A stretch of DNA of 64,000 bases, taken from Cytophagaceae bacterium. GTDB taxonomy: Bacteria > Bacteroidota > Bacteroidia > Cytophagales > Spirosomataceae. The position numbers and the translations under genes are program-made. How positions within the stretch are numbered: position 1 is the stretch's first letter; each line of letters begins with the position of its first letter. Shown here piece after piece: positions 18,204-26,892 of this stretch. The stretch spans positions 496,001-560,000 of the forward strand of contig JADKIR010000005.1 of NCBI GenBank assembly GCA_016722655.1, read 5' to 3'. The notes under the pieces were generated by a model, which saw only the letters and a list, made by a program, of their open reading frames with translations, was not told where the DNA came from and did no database searches.

Positions 18204-18270
18204 TCCCGCTACTAAATCCACACAACTTTTATCTTTAATTTCTTATTTCTCTTGTCGTTTTGTCATATTG
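18169..18270 (-). ncRNA. Candidate small RNA or attenuated leader of lysE
   Basis: A perfect TACATTTG -7 box (18284-18277, minus strand) sits about 95 bp ahead of a strong terminator at 18201-18169, in the same direction. The implied transcript is about 100 nt, with an A-rich unstructured 5' part and a 3' terminator stem. It holds a seven-codon ORF at 18266-18243 (MTKRQEK, stop). If the terminator is bypassed the RNA would run into lysE, whose ATG is at 18116. No clear -33 TTG lies at the usual spacing. I cannot match it to an RNA family by eye. Confidence 0.4.
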
Positions 18271-18276
18271 ACACTG

Positions 18277-18284
18277 CAAATGTA
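18277..18284 (-). promoter_or_regulatory. -7 element of the lysE leader/small RNA
   Basis: TACATTTG on the minus strand fits TAnnTTTG exactly. The position is right for a start near 18270. Confidence 0.45.
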
Positions 18285-18672
18285 ATACATAATTTTGAAT
18301 TGAAAAATTTTTGGCCAAAAAAAATCAATATTTTTTTATTTTTTTTCACTTCAATTACTAATTCGTAAAATATTTAGAATTAAAATAAGAAAAATATATT
18401 CGAAATTACTCAAAATTAACATAATATATATATTTAAGCATTTATTATATAAATAAAAAGCGAAACTTTGTTAAATATTACTTGATATATATCAATCAAA
18501 AATGATACTTTTAGATTAAAAAAATATTAACAATTGTATATTTTTAAAAAAACTTAACATTGTGGACATAACCTATTTTTTATAAATTTTAATCCGAAAA
18601 TTTTAAAATCCCAGAAATCTTATTGAAATGAAACACAAATAAATTCTTAAAAAAATGGAGCATTTAACACTG
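18285..18672. other. Gene-free, very AT-rich intergenic stretch
   Basis: About 390 bp of very AT-rich sequence without an open frame of useful length, tRNA-like fold or strong hairpin. It separates the leader on the minus strand from the TonB receptor promoter on the plus strand. Long T runs near 18331-18347 may be bendable DNA. I see nothing else. Confidence 0.5.
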
Positions 18673-18728
18673 ACAACACAAACATAACATTGGCTTAACA
18701 TTCACTTAACATTGGCCCTGTAGTTTTG
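18673..18728 (+). promoter_or_regulatory. Pho-box-like 11-bp repeat array and -7 box before the TonB receptor
   Basis: Four hexamers recur exactly every 11 bp: ACAACA (18673), ATAACA (18684), TTAACA (18695) and TTAACA (18706). Three are embedded in the longer unit CwTAACATT. A -7 box TAGTTTTG follows at 18721-18728, 26 bp before the ATG. There is no -33 TTG at 17-23 bp, as expected for an activator-dependent promoter. TTAACA repeats at 11-bp period are the classical layout of PhoP sites in Bacillus, and 11-bp repeats define PhoB boxes. Control by phosphate starvation is inference. Confidence 0.5.
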
Positions 18729-18754
18729 CATCAGAATCAAAACTACCAATATTA

Positions 18755-21511
18755 ATGAACAAGTTCAGACTATTATTATTATTTACACTATCATTCTCCT
18801 TTTCTTTTTCATTCGCCCAATCAGGAAGTATCAAAGGTAAAATTATTGAAAAAGCTATCAATGAAGCCGCAATAGGTGCCACAGTAAAAATTGATGGTAC
18901 ACCATTAGCAGCAGTAACAGGCGTAGATGGCGATTTTTCATTTTCCAAGGTAAATCCGGGTATCTATAAAATACTTATTTCCAGTATCGGTTTTACACCC
19001 ATCACAATTGAAAATGTGAGAGTCGAGGCCGATAAATCAACCATCATCAATGCAGAATTAGTAGAAGATTCGAAAGTATTGGATGCATTGGTCGTTAAAG
19101 GTCAAAGAATGACAGGCACCGAAGTGGCTGTAATCTCAGAACTGAAACAAATGCAAACCATTGCTGTGGGTGTTTCTTCACAGCAAATCACCAAAACTCA
19201 GGATCGTGATGCATCTCAGGTGGTAAGAAGAGTACCAGGTGTTTCGATTTTTGATGAAAGATTCATCGTGATTCGTGGTTTAAATGAAAGATATAACACA
19301 GTATTATTAAATGATATTGTAACCCCATCTACCGAAGTAGATATAAAATCTTTCTCTTTTGACCTGATTCCAAGTACTGCCATTGACAGAATGTTGGTGT
19401 TTAAATCACCTTCCGCTGAGTTACCAGGAGATATCGCTGGTGGTGCTATAAAAATATTCACAAAAACTGTTCCTGATGGCAACAATCTATCAGTAGGTTT
19501 TGGTTTGGGATACAGAACTAATACCACAGGTATGAAAGTGCAGGATCATAGTGGCTCAGGGCTTGACGGAATAGGATTTGGCAGTGCTTTCAGAAGTCTT
19601 CCTGATGGCTTCCCTTCCACCAAAAAAGTTATCAATTATGCCTCTACTTCAGACATCATCAATGAATTTAAAGGTCTGAATAATTATTATGATTTGCAGA
19701 CCAAGAATGTAAATCCTGATATAAGAGCCAATATCAATTACTCAAGAAGATTTTTCTTTGGAAGAAAAGAGTTGACCAATTTTAGCTATATCAATTATTC
19801 TAATACACACACCAATTTCGATATCAAACAAAACAGATTTTTCTACGATGGAAACGTTCAGAACGACTTCTCTGACAATAGTTATTCCAACAATATCAGA
19901 TTAGGTGCAATGAGCAACTGGGCCTTGATCTTAAATCCAAAAAATAAAATTGAATTCAGAAACCTGTTTAACCAGCTGGCTTCAAAAGAGACCGTAACCA
20001 GGAATGGTAATTTGTATGAAAACAACCTGGAAATTTTTAACCAGTCATTCAGATACGAACAGAAGAGCATTATCTCCAGTCAGTTAAACGGAACTCATGA
20101 ATTAAGTGAAATTTCGAAATTAAAATGGATTGGCGGTTTTGGTTATACGGTAAGAAATGAGCCTGATTTTAGAAGGTTTACTTCTTCAAGAGTTATGGGC
20201 AGCAATGATGACTATAAAATGGACCTTCAACAGTTTGAGTCGCCAACCCTTACTCAAGCGGCAAGATTTTATTCAAGCATGGATGAATTCGTAGTTACCG
20301 GAACTGTAAACTATGACAGAATAATCAAAAAGAATCAGGACGAACAACTCAATAAAGTATTGAAAGTAGGTGTTTATTCCGAATATAAGGATCGTCTGTT
20401 TGCTGCACGTTGGTTTGGAATTGTAAACCCTAACCGTATCACTTCAGAATTGCTTTCTTTAAGTCCTGAAAAGTTTTTTAATTCAGAAAACTTAAGCCCC
20501 ACCAGAGTATTTTATTCTGAAGGAACAAACAATGATGATAAATATACAGCCCAGAATCTTTTGACAGCTGGATACATAAATTTTGCTCTTCCAATTTCTG
20601 AGAAATTTAACCTAAATCTTGGATTACGCGAAGAGTTTAACCAACAAACCCTTCAGAGTAGAGAAAGAGGTGGTGGTGCAAAAATCGATGTAAACAACCC
20701 TATTTTCAGCACTTTACCGTCATTGAATACTTTCTATAAATTCAATGCAAAAAATATCCTGAGATTTGGATTTGGAAGTACGGTAAACCGTCCTGAATTC
20801 AGAGAGTTAGCCCCATTTACTTATTATGACTTTGCATTTGATGTATCAAGAAGAGGAAATAAAAACCTCAAAACTGCATCGGTTCAAAATTTAGATTTAA
20901 GATATGACTTCTATCCTTCTGAAACTGAATTGATCACATTTGGAGTATTCTACAAAGATTTCAAAAACCCAATTGAGGCCTCAATATTCTATAACGGTAG
21001 TGCTCTTGCTTTTACAGTTTCCAATGCCAAATCGGCCTACTCTACAGGAGTTGAAATGGAAATCAGAAAGGAAATCAACAAAAACCTGATGGCAGTATTA
21101 AACGGTTCACTCATTCAATCAAGTGTGACAGTGAGTGGTGTTTCTGATCAAAGCCGCTATTTGCAGGGACAATCGCCTTATCTCGTAAATGCCGGATTGT
21201 TTTATACTTTGCCAAAATATGGTTTACAAGCCAATGCCCTTTACAATACAGTTGGAAAAAGAATTTATGTAATTGGCGACAATGTTTTGAGTTCAAATGT
21301 ATTTGAAATGCCTAGACATACCATTGATTTGAACCTAACCAAAACTTTGGGTAAAGTAGAATTTAAAGCGGGTGTTCAGGATTTACTCAACCAAACTTTC
21401 AGATTGATTCAGGATACTAATCGTGACAACAACATAACTGATACCGATGGCATATTTCAGGAATATAAAAGAGGATCAAATTATACCATTTCAGTAAATT
21501 ACAAATTTTAA
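18755..21511 (+). CDS. TonB-dependent outer-membrane receptor
   Basis: The 918-residue product has a signal peptide (cut after SFAQ), a CarboxypepD_reg-like domain (GSIKGKIIEKAINEAAIGAT), a plug with RRVPGVSIFDERFIVIRGLNERYNTVLLND and a C-terminal barrel ending YTISVNYKF. It is not SusC-type: the SusC plug signatures are missing and no susD follows. Instead a beta-helix lipoprotein lies 35 bp downstream, a pairing seen in Bacteroidota. The 11-bp repeat operator in front suggests induction under phosphate limitation. A ligand such as phosphate or an organophosphate is a guess. Confidence 0.9.
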   Translation: MNKFRLLLLFTLSFSFSFSFAQSGSIKGKIIEKAINEAAIGATVKIDGTPLAAVTGVDGDFSFSKVNPGIYKILISSIGFTPITIENVRVEADKSTIINAELVEDSKVLDALVVKGQRMTGTEVAVISELKQMQTIAVGVSSQQITKTQDRDASQVVRRVPGVSIFDERFIVIRGLNERYNTVLLNDIVTPSTEVDIKSFSFDLIPSTAIDRMLVFKSPSAELPGDIAGGAIKIFTKTVPDGNNLSVGFGLGYRTNTTGMKVQDHSGSGLDGIGFGSAFRSLPDGFPSTKKVINYASTSDIINEFKGLNNYYDLQTKNVNPDIRANINYSRRFFFGRKELTNFSYINYSNTHTNFDIKQNRFFYDGNVQNDFSDNSYSNNIRLGAMSNWALILNPKNKIEFRNLFNQLASKETVTRNGNLYENNLEIFNQSFRYEQKSIISSQLNGTHELSEISKLKWIGGFGYTVRNEPDFRRFTSSRVMGSNDDYKMDLQQFESPTLTQAARFYSSMDEFVVTGTVNYDRIIKKNQDEQLNKVLKVGVYSEYKDRLFAARWFGIVNPNRITSELLSLSPEKFFNSENLSPTRVFYSEGTNNDDKYTAQNLLTAGYINFALPISEKFNLNLGLREEFNQQTLQSRERGGGAKIDVNNPIFSTLPSLNTFYKFNAKNILRFGFGSTVNRPEFRELAPFTYYDFAFDVSRRGNKNLKTASVQNLDLRYDFYPSETELITFGVFYKDFKNPIEASIFYNGSALAFTVSNAKSAYSTGVEMEIRKEINKNLMAVLNGSLIQSSVTVSGVSDQSRYLQGQSPYLVNAGLFYTLPKYGLQANALYNTVGKRIYVIGDNVLSSNVFEMPRHTIDLNLTKTLGKVEFKAGVQDLLNQTFRLIQDTNRDNNITDTDGIFQEYKRGSNYTISVNYKF

Positions 21512-21546
21512 TATAAACTCCTTTTTACTAATTAATTACGAAAATT

Positions 21547-22872
21547 ATGAAAAACAATTTCAGAGTTCTGTTTTTACTACTTTTAAGCATTGGCCTTACT
21601 TTTACTGCCTGTGATAGAACAGATGACGAAGATGAGGACACTACGCCTGTGGGTGAAAACCTTACCATAAAAGGTTCTATCACCACCAATACAACCTGGA
21701 AAGCCGCTAACAAATACCTTTTGGAAGGCTTTGTATATGTAGAATCAGGTGCAACTTTGACCATAGAGCCAGGTACAATTATCAAAGGAGACAAATCCAC
21801 TAAAGCCACACTTATTATTAAGCCAGGTGCTAAAATTATGGCTGAAGGAACAGTGGCTAAGCCAATTGTATTTACTTCAAACCAAGCTAAAGGTTCAAGA
21901 AACCTTGGTGACTGGGGTGGAATCATCATCCTAGGAAATGCTCCGGTTAACAAAACTCCGGCAACAATTGAAGGAGAAAATATCTCGACTTTTGGTGGTA
22001 GCAATGCCGCAGATAACTCAGGTATTTTAAAGTATGTTAGAATTGAATTTGGAGGAATTGCTTTCGAAACCGACAAAGAGATCAACGGTCTAACTATGGG
22101 TGGTGTAGGTAGTGGAACTACTATTGACTATGTTCAGGTTTCAAGTAACGGTGATGACGGATTTGAATTCTTTGGTGGAACAGTTAATCCAAAACACCTA
22201 ATTTCATTCAAAAATCTTGATGATGACTTCGATACAGACTGGGGCTTTAGCGGAAACGTTCAATATGGGTATATTTTCAGAGATCCAAAAGTAGCTGACC
22301 AATGTTCATGTTCTGATTCCAATGGTTTTGAATCTGACAACGATGCTTCCGGATCAGATGCAGCACCACAAACCAGTGCAAAATTTGCCAATGTTTCCAT
22401 CTTTATTGCGGAAGGAACTCCTGATGCTAAATTCCGTTCAGGTTACAGAATCAGACGTAACTCAGCTATATCTATCTATAACTCTTTGGTAGTGGGTGCA
22501 TTCCCAAAAGGTGGATTTGAATTGGGTGATGCTGCTACACAAAAGAACTTCGTGGATGGCAAAAACGACTTTAAAGGTTTGATATTCGCAGGAATGAGCA
22601 AGCCTATTGTGTCTGGTGCTGATGAAGCTAAACTAAAAGATGCTTCAAGAAAAAATCAATTCGGTCTTGAAATTTCAACTTTAGGACTTCCATCAGGTTA
22701 CAATGCAGCCACTGGAAAACCTTCTTTCTTACCATCAGCCGGATCATTACTATTGACTGCTGGAGCTACGCTTCCTTCAGGATTTGAATCAAATACTATC
22801 GTTGGTGCATTTGGCGGTACAGACTGGACTGCCGGCTGGGCAAATTTTGACCCACAAAACGCCGACTATTAA
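21547..22872 (+). CDS. Right-handed beta-helix-like outer-membrane lipoprotein paired with the TonB receptor
   Basis: A 441-residue protein with a lipoprotein signal peptide (FTAC, Cys22) and an Asp/Glu-rich tether. Repetitive strands follow (ESGATLTIEPGTIIKGD, SNGDDGFEFFGGTVN) typical of parallel beta-helix proteins. Asp-rich loops such as NLDDDFDTDWGFSG may bind calcium. It follows the receptor by 35 bp and ends in a terminator, so the two are co-expressed. A surface ligand-capture role like SusD, but with another fold, is plausible. Relatives are sometimes mislabelled multidrug transporters, which this soluble lipoprotein is not. Confidence 0.72.
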   Translation: MKNNFRVLFLLLLSIGLTFTACDRTDDEDEDTTPVGENLTIKGSITTNTTWKAANKYLLEGFVYVESGATLTIEPGTIIKGDKSTKATLIIKPGAKIMAEGTVAKPIVFTSNQAKGSRNLGDWGGIIILGNAPVNKTPATIEGENISTFGGSNAADNSGILKYVRIEFGGIAFETDKEINGLTMGGVGSGTTIDYVQVSSNGDDGFEFFGGTVNPKHLISFKNLDDDFDTDWGFSGNVQYGYIFRDPKVADQCSCSDSNGFESDNDASGSDAAPQTSAKFANVSIFIAEGTPDAKFRSGYRIRRNSAISIYNSLVVGAFPKGGFELGDAATQKNFVDGKNDFKGLIFAGMSKPIVSGADEAKLKDASRKNQFGLEISTLGLPSGYNAATGKPSFLPSAGSLLLTAGATLPSGFESNTIVGAFGGTDWTAGWANFDPQNADY

Positions 22873-22923
22873 TAAAAATATATAGTCAAGTTTAAGACTT
22901 GATTCATATTGGTAATGCTACAT

Positions 22924-22951
22924 AAAAACCGGGACTATGTTCCGGTTTTTT
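22924..22951 (+). terminator. Intrinsic terminator after the beta-helix lipoprotein
   Basis: Inverted repeat AAAAACCGG / CCGGTTTTT around a 9-10 base loop, followed by TTG. It closes the receptor/lipoprotein unit. Confidence 0.78.
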
Positions 22952-23042
22952 GTTTTCACTTACCCTTATCTTCTCAAAAGAAAGGTGTTTAAAAAAAAAT
23001 TTTAACTTAAACATCAAAAACCTCTAATCTATTCTAAAACCA

Positions 23043-23107
23043 ATTATTAATTACCACATTATTAATTACCCCATTATTAATTAGTAATTACCACATTATT
23101 AATTACC
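23043..23107. repeat. Short 15-bp direct repeats at the 3' end of the MOSC gene
   Basis: The 13-mer ATTATTAATTACC occurs at 23043, 23058 and 23095, with a variant at 23073 (last two bases GT) and a partial copy at 23086. The first three are spaced 15 bp apart. The stop codon of the MOSC gene (23077) lies inside the array, so repeat number may affect its last residues. Confidence 0.75.
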
Positions 23108-23889
23108 AAAATATCCCCTACCCTGATTTCACCCGTCTTATGCACAACCACATTTTGACCAAAAAGAATTTTATTTCCGACTTTTCGATAAGTTGAAAGT
23201 GTTGCCAGTGGTTCTTTACCTTTTTCCAAAGTAACAGGATTTATAGTAGTTATCACACATCTGGCACAAGGCTTCACGCCGTACAATTTTACACTACCGA
23301 TTTGAAAAGATTTGAAATTATCCTCAATATGGGCTTCTCCTCCTTCAAATAAAATGTTAGGTCTGAATCTCTCTAAATCTATTTTTTCAGGACATTTTGA
23401 ATTGAGAAATTCGAGTGATTTTTCTCCAATAATCAGAATCGGGTAACCATCTGACATGCTTGTTTCTTCTTCGCCGGTCACTGCATATTTTCCATCGATT
23501 GCACGAATAGAATCTTCCGGCTGAAATACAAGTCTGACTTCCATTCCTAGTATTTCCTTAAACCAATCATTAATATCACTTCCATAAACCAAAGCCTCCA
23601 GTTTATCATCCCAAACAGTAACTGTTATTTTTTCAACAGGAAATTCTCCGATTTTTATTTTTATACTCTTATTTTTCTTTTCAACACTAATTTTTAAATA
23701 GTTATCCGAAATTTCAGTTTTGAGTTTTGCCAAAACTGGGAATTCCCTTTGCGACAAAAAACGATTATTTTGATCAACCAACATCCATCTCCGATCCCAT
23801 TTCAAACCTTTAAATCCTACTTCTGAAACCTCCAGACTAATGCCTTTTAATGATTTCACGGGATAAATAAACAAACCACTTACTCTCAA
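23077..23889 (-). CDS. MOSC-domain protein (mARC/YcbX-like)
   Basis: The 270-residue product has an N-terminal MOSC beta-barrel (LFIYPVKSLKGISL, GLKWDRRWMLVD) and a C-terminal MOSC domain with the molybdenum-cofactor cysteine region GVKPCARCVITT and RPNILFEG. Family members bind molybdenum cofactor and reduce N-hydroxylated compounds. It is a single gene without a redox-partner domain fused at the C-terminus, unlike YcbX with its ferredoxin domain. Its final codons are formed by a 15-bp repeat array. Confidence 0.88.
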   Translation of the reverse strand: MRVSGLFIYPVKSLKGISLEVSEVGFKGLKWDRRWMLVDQNNRFLSQREFPVLAKLKTEISDNYLKISVEKKNKSIKIKIGEFPVEKITVTVWDDKLEALVYGSDINDWFKEILGMEVRLVFQPEDSIRAIDGKYAVTGEEETSMSDGYPILIIGEKSLEFLNSKCPEKIDLERFRPNILFEGGEAHIEDNFKSFQIGSVKLYGVKPCARCVITTINPVTLEKGKEPLATLSTYRKVGNKILFGQNVVVHKTGEIRVGDILVINNVVITN

Positions 23890-24010
23890 TTTTAATATTT
23901 TAATGTTCGAAAATAGCCTTAAATTGTCATAATGAGGTGATTTTGGTTAATTTCTTTGAATATTTTTCCGGAACAATAAGATAGTATTTTAGTTTTTGAC
24001 ATTGTAGTCG

Positions 24011-24018
24011 TATTTTTG
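24011..24018 (+). promoter_or_regulatory. -7 promoter element before pdhB
   Basis: TATTTTTG fits TAnnTTTG, 49 bp before the ATG. No -33 TTG at 17-23 bp was found, so this is a partial match. Confidence 0.4.
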
Positions 24019-24067
24019 CAAACCAAATGAGCCAATATCAGCTCTAAAATTACTTTTTTAAGCCAAA

Positions 24068-25051
24068 ATGAGAGAAATACAATTCAGAGATGCGATAAAA
24101 GAGGCGATGTCAGAAGAAATGCGTCGCGATGAAACTATATTTTTAATGGGTGAGGAAGTTGCCGAATATAACGGTGCTTACAAGGCCAGTCAAGGGATGT
24201 TAGATGAGTTTGGTCCCAAAAGAGTAATTGATACCCCAATCGCCGAATTAGGCTTTGCAGGTATTGGTGTAGGAGCAGCTATCAATGGTACCCGACCTAT
24301 TATTGAGTTCATGACCTTTAACTTTTCTTTGGTAGCCATCGACCAGATTATCAACAGTGCTGCCAAAATCATGGCCATGTCTGCAGGTCAATACTCTTGC
24401 CCGATAGTATTTCGTGGACCAACCGGAAATGCTGGACAGTTGGGTGCTCAACACTCACAAAACTTTGAAAACTGGTTTGCCAATACTCCTGGTCTTAAAG
24501 TTGTGGTTCCTTCCAATCCTTACGATGCCAAAGGGCTTTTAAAAGCTTCAATCAGAGACAATGATCCTGTAATTTTCATGGAGTCAGAACAGATGTATGG
24601 CGATAAAGGCATGATTCCAGATGGCGAGTATATTCTTCCTATTGGGAAAGCCAACATTGTGCAGGAAGGTACCGATGTTACCATTGTTTCATTTGGAAAA
24701 ATGATTCCTCGTGTAGTATTACCGGCAATTGAAGGCCTGAAAAAAGAAGGTATCAGTGTTGAGTTAATTGATTTACGTACCGTACGTCCTATTGATTACG
24801 AAACAGTGGTTAACTCAGTAAAAAAGACAAACCGTTGTGTGGTTGTAGAAGAAGCATGGCCTTTGGCAGCTATTTCTTCTGAAATCACTTATCATCTTCA
24901 AAGATATGCATTTGACTATCTTGATGCTCCGGTTATCAGAGTCAACAACATGGATATCCCTTTACATTATGCACCATCTTTGATTGAGGCTACTTTACCT
25001 AACGTTGCTCGTACAGTTGATGCTGTAAAAAAAGTAATGAACAGAAAATAA
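24068..25051 (+). CDS. pdhB: Pyruvate dehydrogenase E1 component, beta subunit
   Basis: The 327-residue product has the E1 beta thiamine-diphosphate region (MGEEVAEYNGAYKAS, DTPIAELGFAGIGVGAA) and the C-terminal transketolase domain (VELIDLRTVRPIDYETV, VVVEEAWP). The length is normal for a separate beta subunit. With E1 alpha and E2 it converts pyruvate to acetyl-CoA. E1 alpha is not adjacent, and an E2-type gene lies about 10 kb away (34999). It is monocistronic, with a terminator directly after it. A branched-chain E1 beta is possible but the sequence reads as the PDH type. Confidence 0.9.
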   Translation: MREIQFRDAIKEAMSEEMRRDETIFLMGEEVAEYNGAYKASQGMLDEFGPKRVIDTPIAELGFAGIGVGAAINGTRPIIEFMTFNFSLVAIDQIINSAAKIMAMSAGQYSCPIVFRGPTGNAGQLGAQHSQNFENWFANTPGLKVVVPSNPYDAKGLLKASIRDNDPVIFMESEQMYGDKGMIPDGEYILPIGKANIVQEGTDVTIVSFGKMIPRVVLPAIEGLKKEGISVELIDLRTVRPIDYETVVNSVKKTNRCVVVEEAWPLAAISSEITYHLQRYAFDYLDAPVIRVNNMDIPLHYAPSLIEATLPNVARTVDAVKKVMNRK

Positions 25052-25073
25052 TATTTTGAAAAAGGATATTTAT

Positions 25074-25108
25074 AAAAAAAAGCGATGACAACCTCATCGC
25101 TTTTTTTA
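25074..25108. terminator. Bidirectional intrinsic terminator between pdhB and ppa
   Basis: AGCGATGA / TCATCGCT stem with A runs before and T runs after, so it can stop transcription from both convergent genes. Confidence 0.85.
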
Positions 25109-25130
25109 TTATGTATTAAATTAAAAGCTT

Positions 25131-25751
25131 TTATTTCAAAGGATTAAAAATCAAATCCCTGTAATCTTCCATCGAATGTTTAATAACATCAGAAGCTCCG
25201 GCTTTGCCATACTCATAAGCGATTTCACAATGTTGTGGTTCGCCCGGAAGATTTTTATAAGTTAGAAAGTAATGTTTTAAACGCTCAACTATTCCTTCCG
25301 GCAATTCGGTAATGTCGTTATATTTTCCATAAATCTGATCTCCTAAAAGAACGGCAATTATTTTATCGTCGGCTTCGCCTTTGTCAATAAAACAAAAACC
25401 ACCTATAGGCCTCGCCTGAAGTAAAATATCACCATGGGAAATATGATGACTGGAAAGTACACAGATATCAAGCGGGTCACCATCACCAAATTCCACTTTT
25501 TCGGCTCCATTTTTACGGGCATACTCTGACACCTTTTCTCCACAATAGGTTTGAGGAAGAAAACCATAAAGGGAGGGTACGATATTACTGTATTTTTGAG
25601 GCCTGTCTATTTTCAAAAAACCTGAATTCTTGTCAATTTCATATTTGATGGTATCCGAAGGTACTATTTCGATAAAAGTAGTTACAATTTCAGGTGCTTC
25701 ACTTCCAATCGGAATTCCATGCCAGGGATGTGCTTTATATACTGGTTTCAT
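25131..25751 (-). CDS. ppa: Inorganic pyrophosphatase (family I-like)
   Basis: The 206-residue product carries the metal-binding signature DGDPLDICV, an IKYEIDKNSGFLKIDR strand pair and the ADDKIIAV acidic motif, then HYFLTYK. These match type I soluble pyrophosphatases, which hydrolyse PPi to two phosphates and pull biosynthetic reactions forward. The length is slightly above the usual 175 residues because of an N-terminal extension. A TATATTTG -7 box occurs on the minus strand at 25779-25772, just upstream. Confidence 0.9.
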   Translation of the reverse strand: MKPVYKAHPWHGIPIGSEAPEIVTTFIEIVPSDTIKYEIDKNSGFLKIDRPQKYSNIVPSLYGFLPQTYCGEKVSEYARKNGAEKVEFGDGDPLDICVLSSHHISHGDILLQARPIGGFCFIDKGEADDKIIAVLLGDQIYGKYNDITELPEGIVERLKHYFLTYKNLPGEPQHCEIAYEYGKAGASDVIKHSMEDYRDLIFNPLK

Positions 25752-25966
25752 TTTTTTTCTCTATTTATTTACAAATATAACCACATACTACTTTCTTTAA
25801 TTTCTTTAAGTATATAAAAATAATTTTCATGAAAACTAAAACAACATTTCTTCTGTTCTTTTCGTAATTCAATATATTTTTATATTTGTTTTAAAAATTA
25901 ATTTTTTTTGCACGATTATTGGAATAAACACTTTAATCAATAAGTCTTTCTTTAATATTTATTGAA

Positions 25967-26320
25967 ATGAACATTACTAAACCTAAAGTAATCAAGGATT
26001 ACGACAAGCTAACCGAAGAGATGCAGGAAAGCATCCGAGAGTTTTATCCCGGCGGATACGCTGATCATTTGATACGTTTTACTGACCGGGAAGGTAAGTA
26101 CGTATCTGCATTGCCGTTTGAGACTGAGGATAAATATTATTTAATTAGAATGACCAATTCTGAAGCCATCAAACTGGCAAAAGACGAGGCGGTAAATGAT
26201 GAGGAAGAAGACTCAACCAAAGATGATGAAAAAGACGGATACGACGATACCTACACCGATCTGGACAGCATGCGGGTAGGAAGTGGCCGGAAATCTGATG
26301 AAGATGAAGATTACGATTAG
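25967..26320 (+). CDS. Conserved uncharacterised acidic protein
   Basis: A 117-residue protein without signal peptide or membrane segment. The N-terminal two thirds (KVIKDYDKLTEEMQESI, FTDREGKYVSALPFETEDKYYLIRM) looks folded. The last 40 residues are almost entirely Asp, Glu, Lys, Ser and Gly, as in disordered tails. I do not recognise a named family. It precedes a periplasmic thioredoxin by 86 bp in the same direction but probably has its own promoter. Confidence 0.7.
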   Translation: MNITKPKVIKDYDKLTEEMQESIREFYPGGYADHLIRFTDREGKYVSALPFETEDKYYLIRMTNSEAIKLAKDEAVNDEEEDSTKDDEKDGYDDTYTDLDSMRVGSGRKSDEDEDYD

Positions 26321-26406
26321 TTAAAGGTTTGTTAAACAGGTCTTTTTTTGAAATTTAACAGAGCCATTTTTTGTAGTGGCTATATATTTTATTTTTAATT
26401 TGATTC

Positions 26407-26832
26407 ATGAAAAAAATTATTTTATTCTTTTTAATTCTGGGTTCAATAAATGCGAATGCTCAAACAGAGGGGATTTCATTTGAAAAAGGAAATTGGTTCA
26501 ACATTTTGAAAAAAGCCAAGGCCGAGAAAAAACTTATCTTCCTGGACGCTTATACCAGTTGGTGCGGTCCATGTAAAAAAATGCAGGCCAATGTATTTCC
26601 TGATAAAAAATTGGGGGAATATTTCAACGCAAATTTTGTGAATGCTAAAATCGACATGGAACAAGGGGAAGGTCCTGCCATTGGAATGAAATATCCTGTA
26701 AGAGGCTATCCGACCTTATTATTTATTGATCCTGTTTCGGGAAAAGTAGTAAAAGAAGTCCTGGGCTATAGAAGTGTGGAGCAATTGTATAAATTAGGGG
26801 AAGAGACAAAAAAAGAGAAAAAGAGTATCTAA
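26407..26832 (+). CDS. Periplasmic thioredoxin-fold protein
   Basis: The 141-residue product has a signal peptide (cut after NANA) and one thioredoxin domain with WCGPC (C53, C56) and the cis-proline loop RGYPTLLFID. The N-terminal NWFNILKKAKAEKKLIFLDAY segment is typical of DUF255/thioredoxin_7-like exported proteins of Bacteroidota. It would reduce or form disulfides in the periplasm. There is no linked DsbD-type reductase. A terminator follows at 26857. Confidence 0.87.
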   Translation: MKKIILFFLILGSINANAQTEGISFEKGNWFNILKKAKAEKKLIFLDAYTSWCGPCKKMQANVFPDKKLGEYFNANFVNAKIDMEQGEGPAIGMKYPVRGYPTLLFIDPVSGKVVKEVLGYRSVEQLYKLGEETKKEKKSI

Positions 26833-26856
26833 ATCAACCCCGATATTTTTCTAAGA

Positions 26857-26892
26857 AAACAGTGAAATTCAGAAAGATTCACTGTTTTTTTT
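26857..26892 (+). terminator. Intrinsic terminator after the thioredoxin-fold gene
   Basis: AAACAGTGA / TCACTGTTT inverted repeat with a 14-base loop followed by a run of T. Confidence 0.8.

Noticed and set aside
18285..18672. Replication origin in the AT-rich gap
   Set aside because: No cluster of DnaA boxes (TTATCCACA-type) and no dnaA, dnaN or parAB genes nearby. AT-richness alone is not evidence.
23043..23107. CRISPR array
   Set aside because: Repeats are 13 bp with 2-9 bp between copies and no cas genes occur in the window; too short for CRISPR.
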